Positions 1 through 5,727 of a stretch of DNA of 8,029 bases are shown piece after piece. Position 1 is the first letter of the stretch. Each line of letters begins with the position of its first letter. Made by a program: the position numbers and the translations under genes. The DNA is from Bacillota bacterium. Lineage in GTDB: Bacteria > Bacillota > Sulfobacillia > Symbiobacteriales > Symbiobacteriaceae. The stretch is from NCBI GenBank assembly GCA_028287415.1, contig JAQBPS010000429.1, positions 1 to 8,029 on the forward strand, in the 5' to 3' direction. The notes beneath the pieces were generated by a model. That model saw nothing but the letters and a program-made list of their open reading frames with translations, was not told the origin of the DNA and searched no databases.

Positions 1-239
1 TCTTCCGCGAGACGGAATGTCAGCACATCGAGAATCTCCAGCAGGTGGTCCCGCCAGATCGGGTCGACATCGGCAGCGGCGGCGGCAACCTCCGCCTGCA
101 GCGCCTCCGCCCGCTGCGCCAGCGAGGCGAGGTTGGCCGCCGTCGGCACGAAGACGCTGTGCTCAAAGCGATGAGAACCCTGGAACTCCAGGCACAGGTC
201 GGTCACCCGGCGGTCGAGTGCGGACAGCTGTGTGCTCAT
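1..239 (-). CDS. Unidentified protein, N-terminal 79 residues (cut by left edge)
   Basis: Open reading frame starting at ATG 239 and running off the left edge without a stop. The visible part begins MSTQLSALDRRVTDLCLEFQ and looks soluble, with no signal peptide or membrane segment. Around residues 35-60 there is an alanine-, glutamine- and glutamate-rich stretch likely to be helical, followed by a WRDHLLEILDVLTFRLAE stretch, also likely helical. I do not recognise the family; a DUF885-like or other mostly helical enzyme is possible but only a guess. The start is supported by an ATGA overlap of 4 nt with the stop codon of the upstream M24 gene, so translation is probably coupled. A GGAGG lies at 253-257 but 13 nt from the ATG, longer than ideal, which fits re-initiation. 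The codon use and the conserved operon-style junction make it a real gene; its function is unknown. Confidence 0.75.
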   Translation of the reverse strand, partial: MSTQLSALDRRVTDLCLEFQGSHRFEHSVFVPTAANLASLAQRAEALQAEVAAAAADVDPIWRDHLLEILDVLTFRLAE

Positions 240-1459
240 CCGCAGATCATCGCCTCCAGATGCCGCGGGTAGTAGGTGAGGAACTCCATGCCGTTCTCGG
301 TGATCAGCACGGTGTCGGAGTGGCGGAAGCCGCCCAGCCCCTCCACGTAAATGCCCGGCTCGACCGTCCAGACCATGCCGGGCTCCAGGATCGTCTCATC
401 GCCGATATCAAAGAACGGCGCCTCGTGCCCTTCCATGCCGATGGCGTGGCCCACGTGGTGGCGCCAGTAGGGCATCAGCTGGTTCTCCTCAAAGAAGCGG
501 CGGACTTCCCGGTCGACGGTAGCTGTGGGGACGCCCGGCTTGATGGTGTCAAAGGCGACCTCCTGGGCCTGGCACATCAGCTCAAAGTACTTCGTCTGCT
601 CAGCGCTGGGCTCGCCGACGAACATGGTCCGCTCCAGCTCCGAGACGTACCCGCAAACGTTGGCGCCGGCACCGGTCACCAGCACGTCGCCCTTGCGCAT
701 CGTGGCGTTGAGCGTCACGGCGTGCGGAAAGTACGAGTTCTTGCCGATCTGGCCGCGGAAGCCTGCGGAGGCGCCGACCCGGCCCATGCCGCCCGGCTTG
801 AATGTCGGGCCGAGCGTCAGCAGCATCGCATTGGTCGCTTCGGAGGAGGCGCGGGTGGACACATCGATCTCGGAAGCGCCGTCCCGCGAGTACTTCTGGA
901 GCAGCATGTGGGCCAGGTTGCCCCACTTGCAGGATTCTTTGATCAGCTCGATCTCGGCCCGGGACTTGGTGAAGCGCATCTCCTCGATCAGTCGGGGGTA
1001 GAGCGACACGGTCGCCTCCGCGCAGACCTCGCTCAGCTTGGGGCCGCGGTAGCCCCAGTAGGCGCCATAGCCGTCGCCGTCAGCGGCGAGGCCAGAATTC
1101 GCGAGGCCCATCTCACCCAGGAGCTTCTGAAGATAGAGCATCGGGTGCGTGGTGGTGGGGTACTCCGGGTAGGACTCGATCCGGTCCACGTAGGCATGGG
1201 ACTGCCCGTGCTCCACCTCCAGGCGGGGCACCAGCAGAGCGGTTGAGCCGTCCGTCTTGAGCACGAACGCGACCGGGCGCTCGGTCGGGATAAAGCCAAA
1301 GCCGCTGAGCCAGAAGATGCTGAGCGCACGGAAGAAAACGATGCCCTTCTGCCCGTTCTTCTCCAGCTGTGCGATGATCCGGGCCCGGCGCTCGTGATAC
1401 TCCGCTGTTGCGATGCCGAACGTGTGGCCGATCTGGTACTCCTGCAGCAACTTTGCCAT
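236..1459 (-). CDS. M24 / creatinase-fold protein (Xaa-Pro peptidase-like, metal ligands mostly lost)
   Basis: A 407-residue protein of the size and two-domain layout of creatinase and prolidase-like enzymes: an N-terminal creatinase_N domain at about residues 20-155 and a pita-bread M24 domain at about 165-395. Homology is clear from ELERTMFVGEPS (274-285), HHVGHAIGMEGHE (334-346), WTVEPGIY (364-371) and GFRHSDTVLIT (377-387). The usual dinuclear metal site (Asp, Asp, His, Glu, Glu) is only partly kept: the first Asp position is Gly263, the second is Glu274, His338 and Glu367 remain, and the last Glu position is Ser381. A metallopeptidase role is therefore doubtful. Creatinase-like features are present instead: LERTMF with Glu276, a His at 246 near creatinase's general-base His, and Arg61 near a substrate-binding Arg; this alignment is from memory. 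A metal-free C-N hydrolase of the creatinase/DoeA type is as likely as a peptidase. Start ATG 1459 has GGGAGGTT at 1468-1475 with 8 nt spacing, overlapping the stop of the dehydrogenase gene. It is the second gene of the operon. Confidence 0.9.
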   Translation of the reverse strand: MAKLLQEYQIGHTFGIATAEYHERRARIIAQLEKNGQKGIVFFRALSIFWLSGFGFIPTERPVAFVLKTDGSTALLVPRLEVEHGQSHAYVDRIESYPEYPTTTHPMLYLQKLLGEMGLANSGLAADGDGYGAYWGYRGPKLSEVCAEATVSLYPRLIEEMRFTKSRAEIELIKESCKWGNLAHMLLQKYSRDGASEIDVSTRASSEATNAMLLTLGPTFKPGGMGRVGASAGFRGQIGKNSYFPHAVTLNATMRKGDVLVTGAGANVCGYVSELERTMFVGEPSAEQTKYFELMCQAQEVAFDTIKPGVPTATVDREVRRFFEENQLMPYWRHHVGHAIGMEGHEAPFFDIGDETILEPGMVWTVEPGIYVEGLGGFRHSDTVLITENGMEFLTYYPRHLEAMICG

Positions 1460-1474
1460 GGCGTGGTAACCTCC

Positions 1475-3019
1475 CTAGAGCTTTTCCGAGACGGCCTGGG
1501 CCAGGGTGAACAGCAGCAGGTAGTCGGGGCCGCCGGCCTTCGAGTCGGTGCCGCTCATGTTGAAGCCGCCGAAGGGATGGACCCCCACGAGGGCGCCGGT
1601 CGACTTGCGGTTGAAATACAGGTTGCCGACAAGGAACTCCTCGCGGGCCTTTTCGATATGCGCCCGGTTGCGGGAGTAAAGCGAGCCGGTCAGGCCGTAC
1701 TCGGTGTTGTTGGCGATCGCCAGCGCTTCGTCGATATCGGCCGCCTTGATGACGGCGAGGACCGGCCCGAAGATCTCCTCGCAGGCGATCCGTGCGTCCG
1801 GGGCGACATCTGCGAAGATGGTCGGCGCCACGTAATAGCCGCCGGGCTGGGTCTCGCCACCCAGGACCAGGCGGGCCTCCTGCTTGCCGATGGCGATGTA
1901 CTCCATGATCTTCTTGTGGAACCGCTCAGCGGCGACCGGGCCGACCTGGGAACTGCCGTCGATCGCCGGCCCCATCTTCAGCGCCTTCGCCCGTGCGACG
2001 ACCCGCTCGAGCACGGCGTCATAAACATCGGCGGTGATGATCGCCCGCGAGCAGGCCGAGCACTTCTGGCCGCTGTAGCCGAAGGCCGAAGCGACAATGC
2101 CGGCAGCGGCCTCATCCAGATCGGCGGTGCCGTCGACGATGATGGCATCCTTGCCGCCCATCTCAGCGATCACGCGGCGCAGGAAGTTCTGGCCGGGCTG
2201 CACTTTGGCGGCCTTTTCATAGATGTGGCAGCCGACGGCGCGGGAGCCGGTGAAGTTGATGAACCGGACATCCTTGTGGGTGGTGAGGTAATCGCCAATC
2301 TCAGCGGGGTCGCCGAAGAGCAGGTTGGCCACGCCGTGCGGCAGGCCCGCCTCCTCCAGGATTTCGAACAGCTTGGAAGCGATCACCGGCCCGTCATGTG
2401 AGGGCTTGACCACGACCGTGTTGCCGGTGACGAGGGCGGCCATGGTCATGCCGCAGAGAATCGCCAGGGGGAAGTTGAACGGGCTGAGGACAACGCCGAC
2501 GCCCATGGGGCGGTAGACGAGGTGGTTCTCCTCGCCGGCGAACGGCGTGAGCCGCTGGGGCCCGGCCATCCGGAGCATCTCGCGGGCGTAGTACTCCGTG
2601 AAGTCGATCGCTTCGGCGGTGTCGGCGTCCGCTTCGCCCCAGGTCTTGCCGGCCTCATAAGAGAGCCAGGCGTTGAGCTCAAACTTACGCCGGCGCATGA
2701 TCGCCGCGGCCTTGAAGAGCACGCTGGCGCGGGCGGCGGCGGGTGTACGGCCCCAGGTCTGGTAGGCGGCGAGGGCGACCTGGACGGCGGCCTCAGCGTC
2801 GGTCCGATCGCCCAGGGCGGCCACGCCGACCACCTGGTCATGCTTGGACGGGTTGATGGAGTTGAATGTCGCCTGCTTGGTGATCGGCTTGCCGCCAATG
2901 AGCAGGGGGTACGTGCGGCCCAGCTGTTCGGCCACCTTGGCAAGGGCGGCCTCCATGGCAGCCCGGTGCTCGGGCCGGGTGAAGTCGGTAAACGGCTCGG
3001 GCTGGTAGGGCATCATCAT
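1475..3019 (-). CDS. rocA: L-glutamate gamma-semialdehyde (1-pyrroline-5-carboxylate) dehydrogenase, RocA type
   Basis: NAD-dependent oxidation of glutamate-gamma-semialdehyde (in equilibrium with P5C) to glutamate, the last step of proline and arginine/ornithine breakdown in the cytoplasm. The protein is full length for RocA-type enzymes (about 515 residues). Numbering from the alternative ATG at 3025 (two residues longer): oxyanion Asn184 in SPFNFPLAI, NAD-binding FTGS 258-261, general-base Glu288 in AEMGGKDA, catalytic Cys322 in GQKCSACSRA and EEIFGP 416-421. The GQKCSACSR and RRVIAEMGGKDA signatures are diagnostic for P5C dehydrogenases within the aldehyde dehydrogenase superfamily. Four in-frame ATGs lie at 3025, 3019, 3016 and 3013. 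The strong AGGAGG at 3028-3033 is only 2 nt from the first but 8 nt from ATG 3019, so I chose 3019. First gene of an operon with the M24 protein 15 nt downstream. No proline dehydrogenase is visible in the window. Confidence 0.95.
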   Translation of the reverse strand: MMMPYQPEPFTDFTRPEHRAAMEAALAKVAEQLGRTYPLLIGGKPITKQATFNSINPSKHDQVVGVAALGDRTDAEAAVQVALAAYQTWGRTPAAARASVLFKAAAIMRRRKFELNAWLSYEAGKTWGEADADTAEAIDFTEYYAREMLRMAGPQRLTPFAGEENHLVYRPMGVGVVLSPFNFPLAILCGMTMAALVTGNTVVVKPSHDGPVIASKLFEILEEAGLPHGVANLLFGDPAEIGDYLTTHKDVRFINFTGSRAVGCHIYEKAAKVQPGQNFLRRVIAEMGGKDAIIVDGTADLDEAAAGIVASAFGYSGQKCSACSRAIITADVYDAVLERVVARAKALKMGPAIDGSSQVGPVAAERFHKKIMEYIAIGKQEARLVLGGETQPGGYYVAPTIFADVAPDARIACEEIFGPVLAVIKAADIDEALAIANNTEYGLTGSLYSRNRAHIEKAREEFLVGNLYFNRKSTGALVGVHPFGGFNMSGTDSKAGGPDYLLLFTLAQAVSEKL

Positions 3020-3027
3020 AGACATAA

Positions 3028-3033
3028 CCTCCT
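3028..3033 (-). promoter_or_regulatory. Ribosome binding site deciding the rocA start
   Basis: A consensus AGGAGG followed by TT lies directly before a run of ATG codons. Spacing is 2 nt to ATG 3025 (too short), 8 nt to ATG 3019 (optimal) and 11 nt to ATG 3016, so the true start is probably 3019. A 5-bp hairpin (GCAGC at 3048-3052 with GCTGC at 3037-3041, as read on the minus strand) sits just upstream of the site. Confidence 0.8.
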
Positions 3034-3076
3034 AAAGCAGCACGCTGGCTGCGGACGCAAACGGTCATTTCGGCCT

Positions 3077-3091
3077 ACGAAAAATATTCGT
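3077..3091. promoter_or_regulatory. AT-rich inverted repeat upstream of rocA, possible operator
   Basis: Perfect 5-bp arms ACGAA and TTCGT flank a 5-nt AT centre (15 nt in all), about 58 nt upstream of the chosen rocA start. In such a GC-rich genome an AT-rich dyad in the only leader space of the operon is a plausible regulator site or part of the -10 region. No convincing -35/-10 pair could be assigned, and the regulator is unknown. Confidence 0.3.
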
Positions 3092-3130
3092 GCTACCAGG
3101 TGCGCGCTTCCTGCTGGATGGCGACAAAAT

Positions 3131-3160
3131 AAAGGCAGGGACCGGATGATCCCTGCCTTT
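3131..3160 (-). terminator. Rho-independent terminator after the DUF4342 gene
   Basis: A perfect 11-bp stem (AAAGGCAGGGA at 3131-3141 with its complement at 3150-3160) and an 8-nt loop begin 17 nt after the stop codon of the DUF4342 gene. On the minus strand it is followed by a T-rich stretch (TTTATTTT). It separates that gene from the rocA operon, which must therefore have its own promoter in 3034-3130. Confidence 0.9.
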
Positions 3161-3177
3161 CATGTATCTGGCTCGCG

Positions 3178-3573
3178 CTAGCCCTGCGAGCGCTCAACGA
3201 GTACGGTGTAGTCCATCGCCAGTACGACTACGGCGCCAATCGCAGTGATGATCGGGATCAGTAGGGTGACGGCGAGGGCGCCGTTGACGGGCAGGTTCAG
3301 GATTTCCCGGCCCTGGGTGTCCTTGACGATCATCCGGTTGATGTTGCCCTCATGGAGGAGGCGCTTCAGGGTCTCGACGAGGTCGGCGCCTGTCACCTTC
3401 AACTCTTCGTAAAAGCCCTTGGGCCGGGCGTCTCGGGCCTCGCCCTCCAGGCGGATGGTCGCAGCGACAACGTTCCAGTCGGTGGCTTCGAGGACCTCCT
3501 TGGCCCGGGCGTAACTAACGTTAAACCGGGTCCGGAGCTGGTCCATTTTCTCAAGCATTTCGCGTTCTTCCAT
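3178..3573 (-). CDS. UBA-like / DUF4342 small membrane protein
   Basis: A 131-residue protein with two recognisable parts. Residues about 5-45 form a UBA/TS-N-like three-helix segment (LRTRFNVSYARAKEVLEA, then DWNVVAATIRLEGEA), similar to those in EF-Ts and nascent-chain-associated proteins. Residues about 54-128 match the DUF4342 pattern: a charged segment (FYEELKVTGADLVETLKRLL), an IVKD-containing strand region and a hydrophobic segment at about 99-120 ending in DYTVLVER, consistent with one transmembrane helix or re-entrant hairpin. The function of DUF4342 is not established; the UBA-like part suggests protein or nucleic-acid contact at the membrane. Start ATG 3573 was chosen because the UBA-like part begins there; the frame extends upstream to a TTG at 3651 with no homology-like sequence. 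The purine-rich AGAGGA upstream is a modest ribosome site with long spacing. Single gene, bounded by a terminator downstream and the palindromic element upstream. Confidence 0.88.
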   Translation of the reverse strand: MEEREMLEKMDQLRTRFNVSYARAKEVLEATDWNVVAATIRLEGEARDARPKGFYEELKVTGADLVETLKRLLHEGNINRMIVKDTQGREILNLPVNGALAVTLLIPIITAIGAVVVLAMDYTVLVERSQG

Positions 3574-3663
3574 GGTGTCTCGCTTCCTCTCGTGATAGCG
3601 CTGCTGCTCGCCCTGCGTTCCGACAGATGGTAAGACGCCGGCCGGCGACAAAACCCTTCACTC

Positions 3664-3694
3664 AGTATGCACCTATTCGCTGGTGCAGTGGCAA
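3664..3694 (-). promoter_or_regulatory. Candidate promoter for the DUF4342 gene
   Basis: On the minus strand TTGCCA (3689-3694) is followed after 19 nt by CATACT (3664-3669), about 90 nt before ATG 3573. The -35 is a 5/6 match and the -10 a 4/6 match to the sigma-70/sigma-A consensus, with spacing slightly longer than optimal. A small perfect dyad (CCGCAG-CA-CTGCGG, 3700-3713) lies just upstream. This is weak evidence, offered because the gene needs a promoter after the preceding terminator. Confidence 0.3.
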
Positions 3695-3721
3695 GGGAGC
3701 CGCAGCACTGCGGGTAGCGGT

Positions 3722-3937
3722 GTGAGCTTTTTTTATTGACGCGGATGACGCAGATTCCGCGGATTTCCGGCATTTGCGCTGATTACTTCGGGGATCATCT
3801 CTAAGGTCGGGACTCAGGTGTTTATATATATTTTAAACACCCCAGTCCCGACCTTGTAGACGGGCCCGCAACTAATCAGCGCTACTGCCGGAAATCCGCG
3901 TCATCCGCGTAATCCGCGTCAATATTAAAAGCCTCAC
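3722..3937. repeat. Large imperfect palindromic element with 9-nt tandem units
   Basis: Fills about half of the 439-nt gene-free stretch 3574-4012. Outer arms 3735-3785 and 3873-3923 (51 nt each) are complementary at 45 of 51 positions. Inner arms 3803-3824 and 3834-3855 (22 nt) pair at 20 of 22 around a 9-nt AT loop. The 17-nt segments between them are equal in length and pair at about half of positions, so the whole 189 nt is symmetric without gaps. Flanking sequence extends the symmetry to 3722 and 3937 (GTGAG / CTCAC) with a single-base bulge. Each outer arm carries three tandem 9-nt units of the form NNCGCGGAT (one unit has an A for G), followed by TTCCGGCA and ending in GCGCTGATTA. No open reading frame is evident. 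Probably a palindromic interspersed (MITE/REP-like) element or a long structured RNA. The right end stops 17 nt short of the aroF terminator. Confidence 0.85.
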
Positions 3938-3953
3938 TGTTCTTTGAAACAAG

Positions 3954-3983
3954 AAAGGCACACCGCTGATCCGGTGTGCCTTT
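3954..3983 (-). terminator. Rho-independent terminator after aroF
   Basis: A perfect 12-bp stem (AAAGGCACACCG at 3954-3965 with its complement at 3972-3983) and a 6-nt loop, 29 nt past the aroF stop codon. On the minus strand the stem ends in CCTTT and runs into CTTGTTT. It isolates aroF from the palindromic element and the DUF4342 gene. Confidence 0.88.
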
Positions 3984-4012
3984 CGCCGATCGCATGGGCC
4001 CTCTCCCCTCGC

Positions 4013-4819
4013 CTAGCCACCCGACGACAGCCGGGCCAGGTCCGCCATCAGTGCGGCGAACTCACTGGTCGGCAGGGTCTGATCGCCGTCGCTGAGCGCC
4101 TGATCGGGCTCCGGGTGGACCTCGATGATCACTCCGTCCAGCCCGGCGGCAAGGCTCGCCCTGGCCAGCGGCGCCACCAGTTCGCGGCGCCCGCAGCCGT
4201 GACTCGGATCCGCGATCACCGGCAGGTGGGTCAGTTGCTTCGCTGCTACGGCCGAGCCGAGATCAAGCGTATTGCGGGTGTATGACTCGAACGTGCGGAT
4301 GCCCCGCTCACAGAGGATCACCTGCTCGTTCCCGCCCACGACAACGTACTCGGCCGCATTCAGCCACTCATCGAGGGTGGCTGCAAAGCCGCGCTTGAGC
4401 AACACCGGCTTGCCGCACGCGCCCAGCGCCTGGAGCAGCGGAAAGTTGTGCATGTTCCGGGACCCCACCTGGAGCAGATCAGCGTAACTCGCGACCAGCG
4501 CAATATCAGCAATGTCCATGATCTCGGTCACCACGGGCAGCCCGGTGGCGGCCCGGGCCTCTGCCAGCAGCCGCAGCCCTTCCTCCCCCAGCCCCTGGAA
4601 CGAATAGGGCGACGTGCGGGGCTTGAAAGCGCCGCCCCGCAGCATGTGCGCGCCCGCCGCCCGCACGGCCTCCGCCGCAGCGAGAATCTGCTCCCGCGAT
4701 TCCACAGAGCACGGCCCGGCGATCACCACCGGAGCCCCGCCGCCAACCGTCACACCTGGCGCAACCGCTATTGCCCGGGTCCTGCCCGCATCTTTCGTGA
4801 CGAGCAGTTTTTGGACCAC
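4013..4819 (-). CDS. aroF: 3-deoxy-7-phosphoheptulonate (DAHP) synthase, compact type I-beta
   Basis: Condenses phosphoenolpyruvate and erythrose-4-phosphate to DAHP, the first step of the shikimate pathway to aromatic amino acids, in the cytoplasm. The 268-residue barrel carries the family signatures: GPCSVES (35-41) with metal-ligand Cys37, [16 protein letters not shown] with Lys66, [13 protein letters not shown] with Lys142, DPSHG with His207, Glu233 in IIEVHPEP and Asp244 in SDGDQ. The N terminus is short: there is no ferredoxin-like or chorismate-mutase regulatory domain as in the Thermotoga or Bacillus enzymes, so it resembles the unregulated Pyrococcus-type form. The frame is open upstream to ATG 4882, but a consensus AGGAGG with 8-nt spacing precedes GTG 4819, and the extra 21 residues look non-homologous, so GTG 4819 is chosen. 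Single gene between two terminators; no other shikimate genes are in the window. Confidence 0.95.
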   Translation of the reverse strand: MVQKLLVTKDAGRTRAIAVAPGVTVGGGAPVVIAGPCSVESREQILAAAEAVRAAGAHMLRGGAFKPRTSPYSFQGLGEEGLRLLAEARAATGLPVVTEIMDIADIALVASYADLLQVGSRNMHNFPLLQALGACGKPVLLKRGFAATLDEWLNAAEYVVVGGNEQVILCERGIRTFESYTRNTLDLGSAVAAKQLTHLPVIADPSHGCGRRELVAPLARASLAAGLDGVIIEVHPEPDQALSDGDQTLPTSEFAALMADLARLSSGG

Positions 4820-4827
4820 TCTCCCCG

Positions 4828-4833
4828 CCTCCT
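4828..4833 (-). promoter_or_regulatory. Ribosome binding site deciding the aroF start
   Basis: Consensus AGGAGG placed 8 nt before GTG 4819. It lies inside the longer frame that starts at ATG 4882 and argues against that longer start. Confidence 0.75.
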
Positions 4834-4840
4834 CATGTAG

Positions 4841-4854
4841 GGGGGCAGTCCCCC
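4841..4854 (-). promoter_or_regulatory. GC hairpin just upstream of the aroF ribosome site
   Basis: Five G/C pairs (4841-4845 with 4850-4854) close a 4-nt loop 7 nt upstream of AGGAGG in the aroF leader. It is too short for a terminator and lacks a T tract. It could stabilise the leader or affect ribosome access, or be chance in GC-rich sequence. Confidence 0.3.
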
Positions 4855-4921
4855 TGGTGCCCTCCGGTCTGTCTCTCCTCATCTTATGTCAAGTCGTTCT
4901 CGCCCGTGCTATAGACATAAG

Positions 4922-4958
4922 AAACGGCGGCGGCAAAGATGCCACACCGCCGGCGTTT
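4922..4958 (-). terminator. Terminator after the ligase/reductase/SDR operon
   Basis: A 12-bp stem with one mismatch (4922-4933 with 4947-4958) and a 13-nt loop, 19 nt past the stop codon of the short-chain dehydrogenase gene. On the minus strand it ends in CGTTTCTTAT. The T tract is weaker than in the other two terminators of the window, but the GC stem is strong. Confidence 0.8.
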
Positions 4959-4977
4959 CGTTGCGTTTCCTTGACGC

Positions 4978-5727
4978 TCAGTGCATCACGCGGCCCCCAT
5001 CGATGATAATCATCTGGCCATTGATGTAGCCGGCAGCCGGGGAGAGCAGCCAGGCGACCAGATCGGCGACCTCACCGAACGTGCCGATGCGCCGGAGCGG
5101 CGTCTGTGCGGCCATCGCCTGGAGGGCGGCCGCGGGCAGGGCGCTGACCAGGGGCGAATCGATCGGTCCCGGCAGGACGCTGTTGACGCGGATGCCCAGG
5201 GGGCCGAGGTCCCGGGCGGCAGAGCGGGTCAGGCCATCCAGGCCGGCTTTGGCAGCCGCATACGCGGGCCCGAAGGAGCCGCCGTTCAAGCTGACGACGG
5301 ACCCGATGTTGACCACCGCGGCGCCCTCACCTGCCTTGCGCAGCAGCGGCAGGGTGAAGCGCAGGGCGAAGAACGGCCCGTGCAGGTTGACGGCCAGCGT
5401 CTTCTGCCACTCGGCCGGGGTGATGCTGTCCCACGAATGGACCGGCGCGACCCCGGCGTTGTTGACCAGGAGGTCAAGGCTGCCCCACGCCTGCGCCAGC
5501 TGGTCCGCCATCATCGCGACGGCGCCGGGCTCGGCCATGTCCGCCTGCAACAGCAGGGGCTCGCGCCCCTCGGCCCGGACGGCGGCCGCCGTAGCATCGG
5601 CGCCCTCGCGGTCGCTGTGGTAGTGGATGGCGACATCGCTGCCTGCGGCAGCCAGGCGCTGCGCAACCGCGGCGCCGAGCCCCTTCGATGCCCCGGTCAC
5701 CAGCGCCCGCTTGCCCTCGAGGTTCAT
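4978..5727 (-). CDS. Short-chain dehydrogenase/reductase, classical FabG-like
   Basis: A 249-residue NAD(P)-dependent oxidoreductase with a complete classical SDR set: cofactor glycine motif TGASKGLG (11-18), NNAG (89-92), and catalytic Asn114, Ser143 (NIGSVVS), Tyr156 and Lys160 (YAAAK), then the LPGPIDSP segment (185-192) and C-terminal GYINGQMIIIDGG. Length and motifs are those of 3-oxoacyl-ACP reductase and the many related alcohol dehydrogenases, so substrate cannot be read from sequence. A basic residue directly after the glycine motif start (Ser14-Lys15) hints at NADPH use. Start ATG 5727 overlaps the preceding stop as ATGA, with GGGAGGTG upstream. As last gene of the operon after an acid-activating enzyme and an acyl reductase-like protein, it may reduce the aldehyde or a keto group of the product; this is inference. 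Confidence 0.93.
   Translation of the reverse strand: MNLEGKRALVTGASKGLGAAVAQRLAAAGSDVAIHYHSDREGADATAAAVRAEGREPLLLQADMAEPGAVAMMADQLAQAWGSLDLLVNNAGVAPVHSWDSITPAEWQKTLAVNLHGPFFALRFTLPLLRKAGEGAAVVNIGSVVSLNGGSFGPAYAAAKAGLDGLTRSAARDLGPLGIRVNSVLPGPIDSPLVSALPAAALQAMAAQTPLRRIGTFGEVADLVAWLLSPAAGYINGQMIIIDGGRVMH

Noticed and set aside
17..1246. Long plus-strand open frame of 409 codons opposite the M24 gene
   Set aside because: It lies antisense to a gene with clear family motifs, has low-complexity Arg/Pro/Ala-rich sequence at its start and shows no recognisable domain; such shadows are common in GC-rich DNA.
1394..2401. Plus-strand open frame of 335 codons opposite rocA
   Set aside because: Antisense to a certain P5C dehydrogenase and without family motifs or a ribosome site I could credit.
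3034..3130. Possible sigma-54 (-24/-12) promoter for the rocA operon, as in Bacillus roc genes
   Set aside because: A TGG occurs, but no GC doublet lies at the required distance, so the pattern fails.
3574..3651. Upstream extension of the DUF4342 gene to a TTG codon
   Set aside because: The added 26 residues look unlike protein-family sequence, and ATG 3573 begins exactly where the UBA-like segment needs to start.
3735..3923. Simple bidirectional terminator
   Set aside because: It is far longer than a terminator, and dedicated terminators with T tracts already follow aroF (3954-3983) and the DUF4342 gene (3131-3160).
3722..3937. CRISPR array or tRNA/rRNA gene in the gene-free region
   Set aside because: Repeats are inverted with 9-nt units, not direct repeats with unique spacers, and no cloverleaf or rRNA-like sequence is visible.
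4887..4892. Perfect TTGACA on the minus strand upstream of aroF as a -35 box
   Set aside because: No acceptable -10 hexamer lies 16-19 nt downstream (the position reads GACCGG), so a promoter could not be supported from this box.
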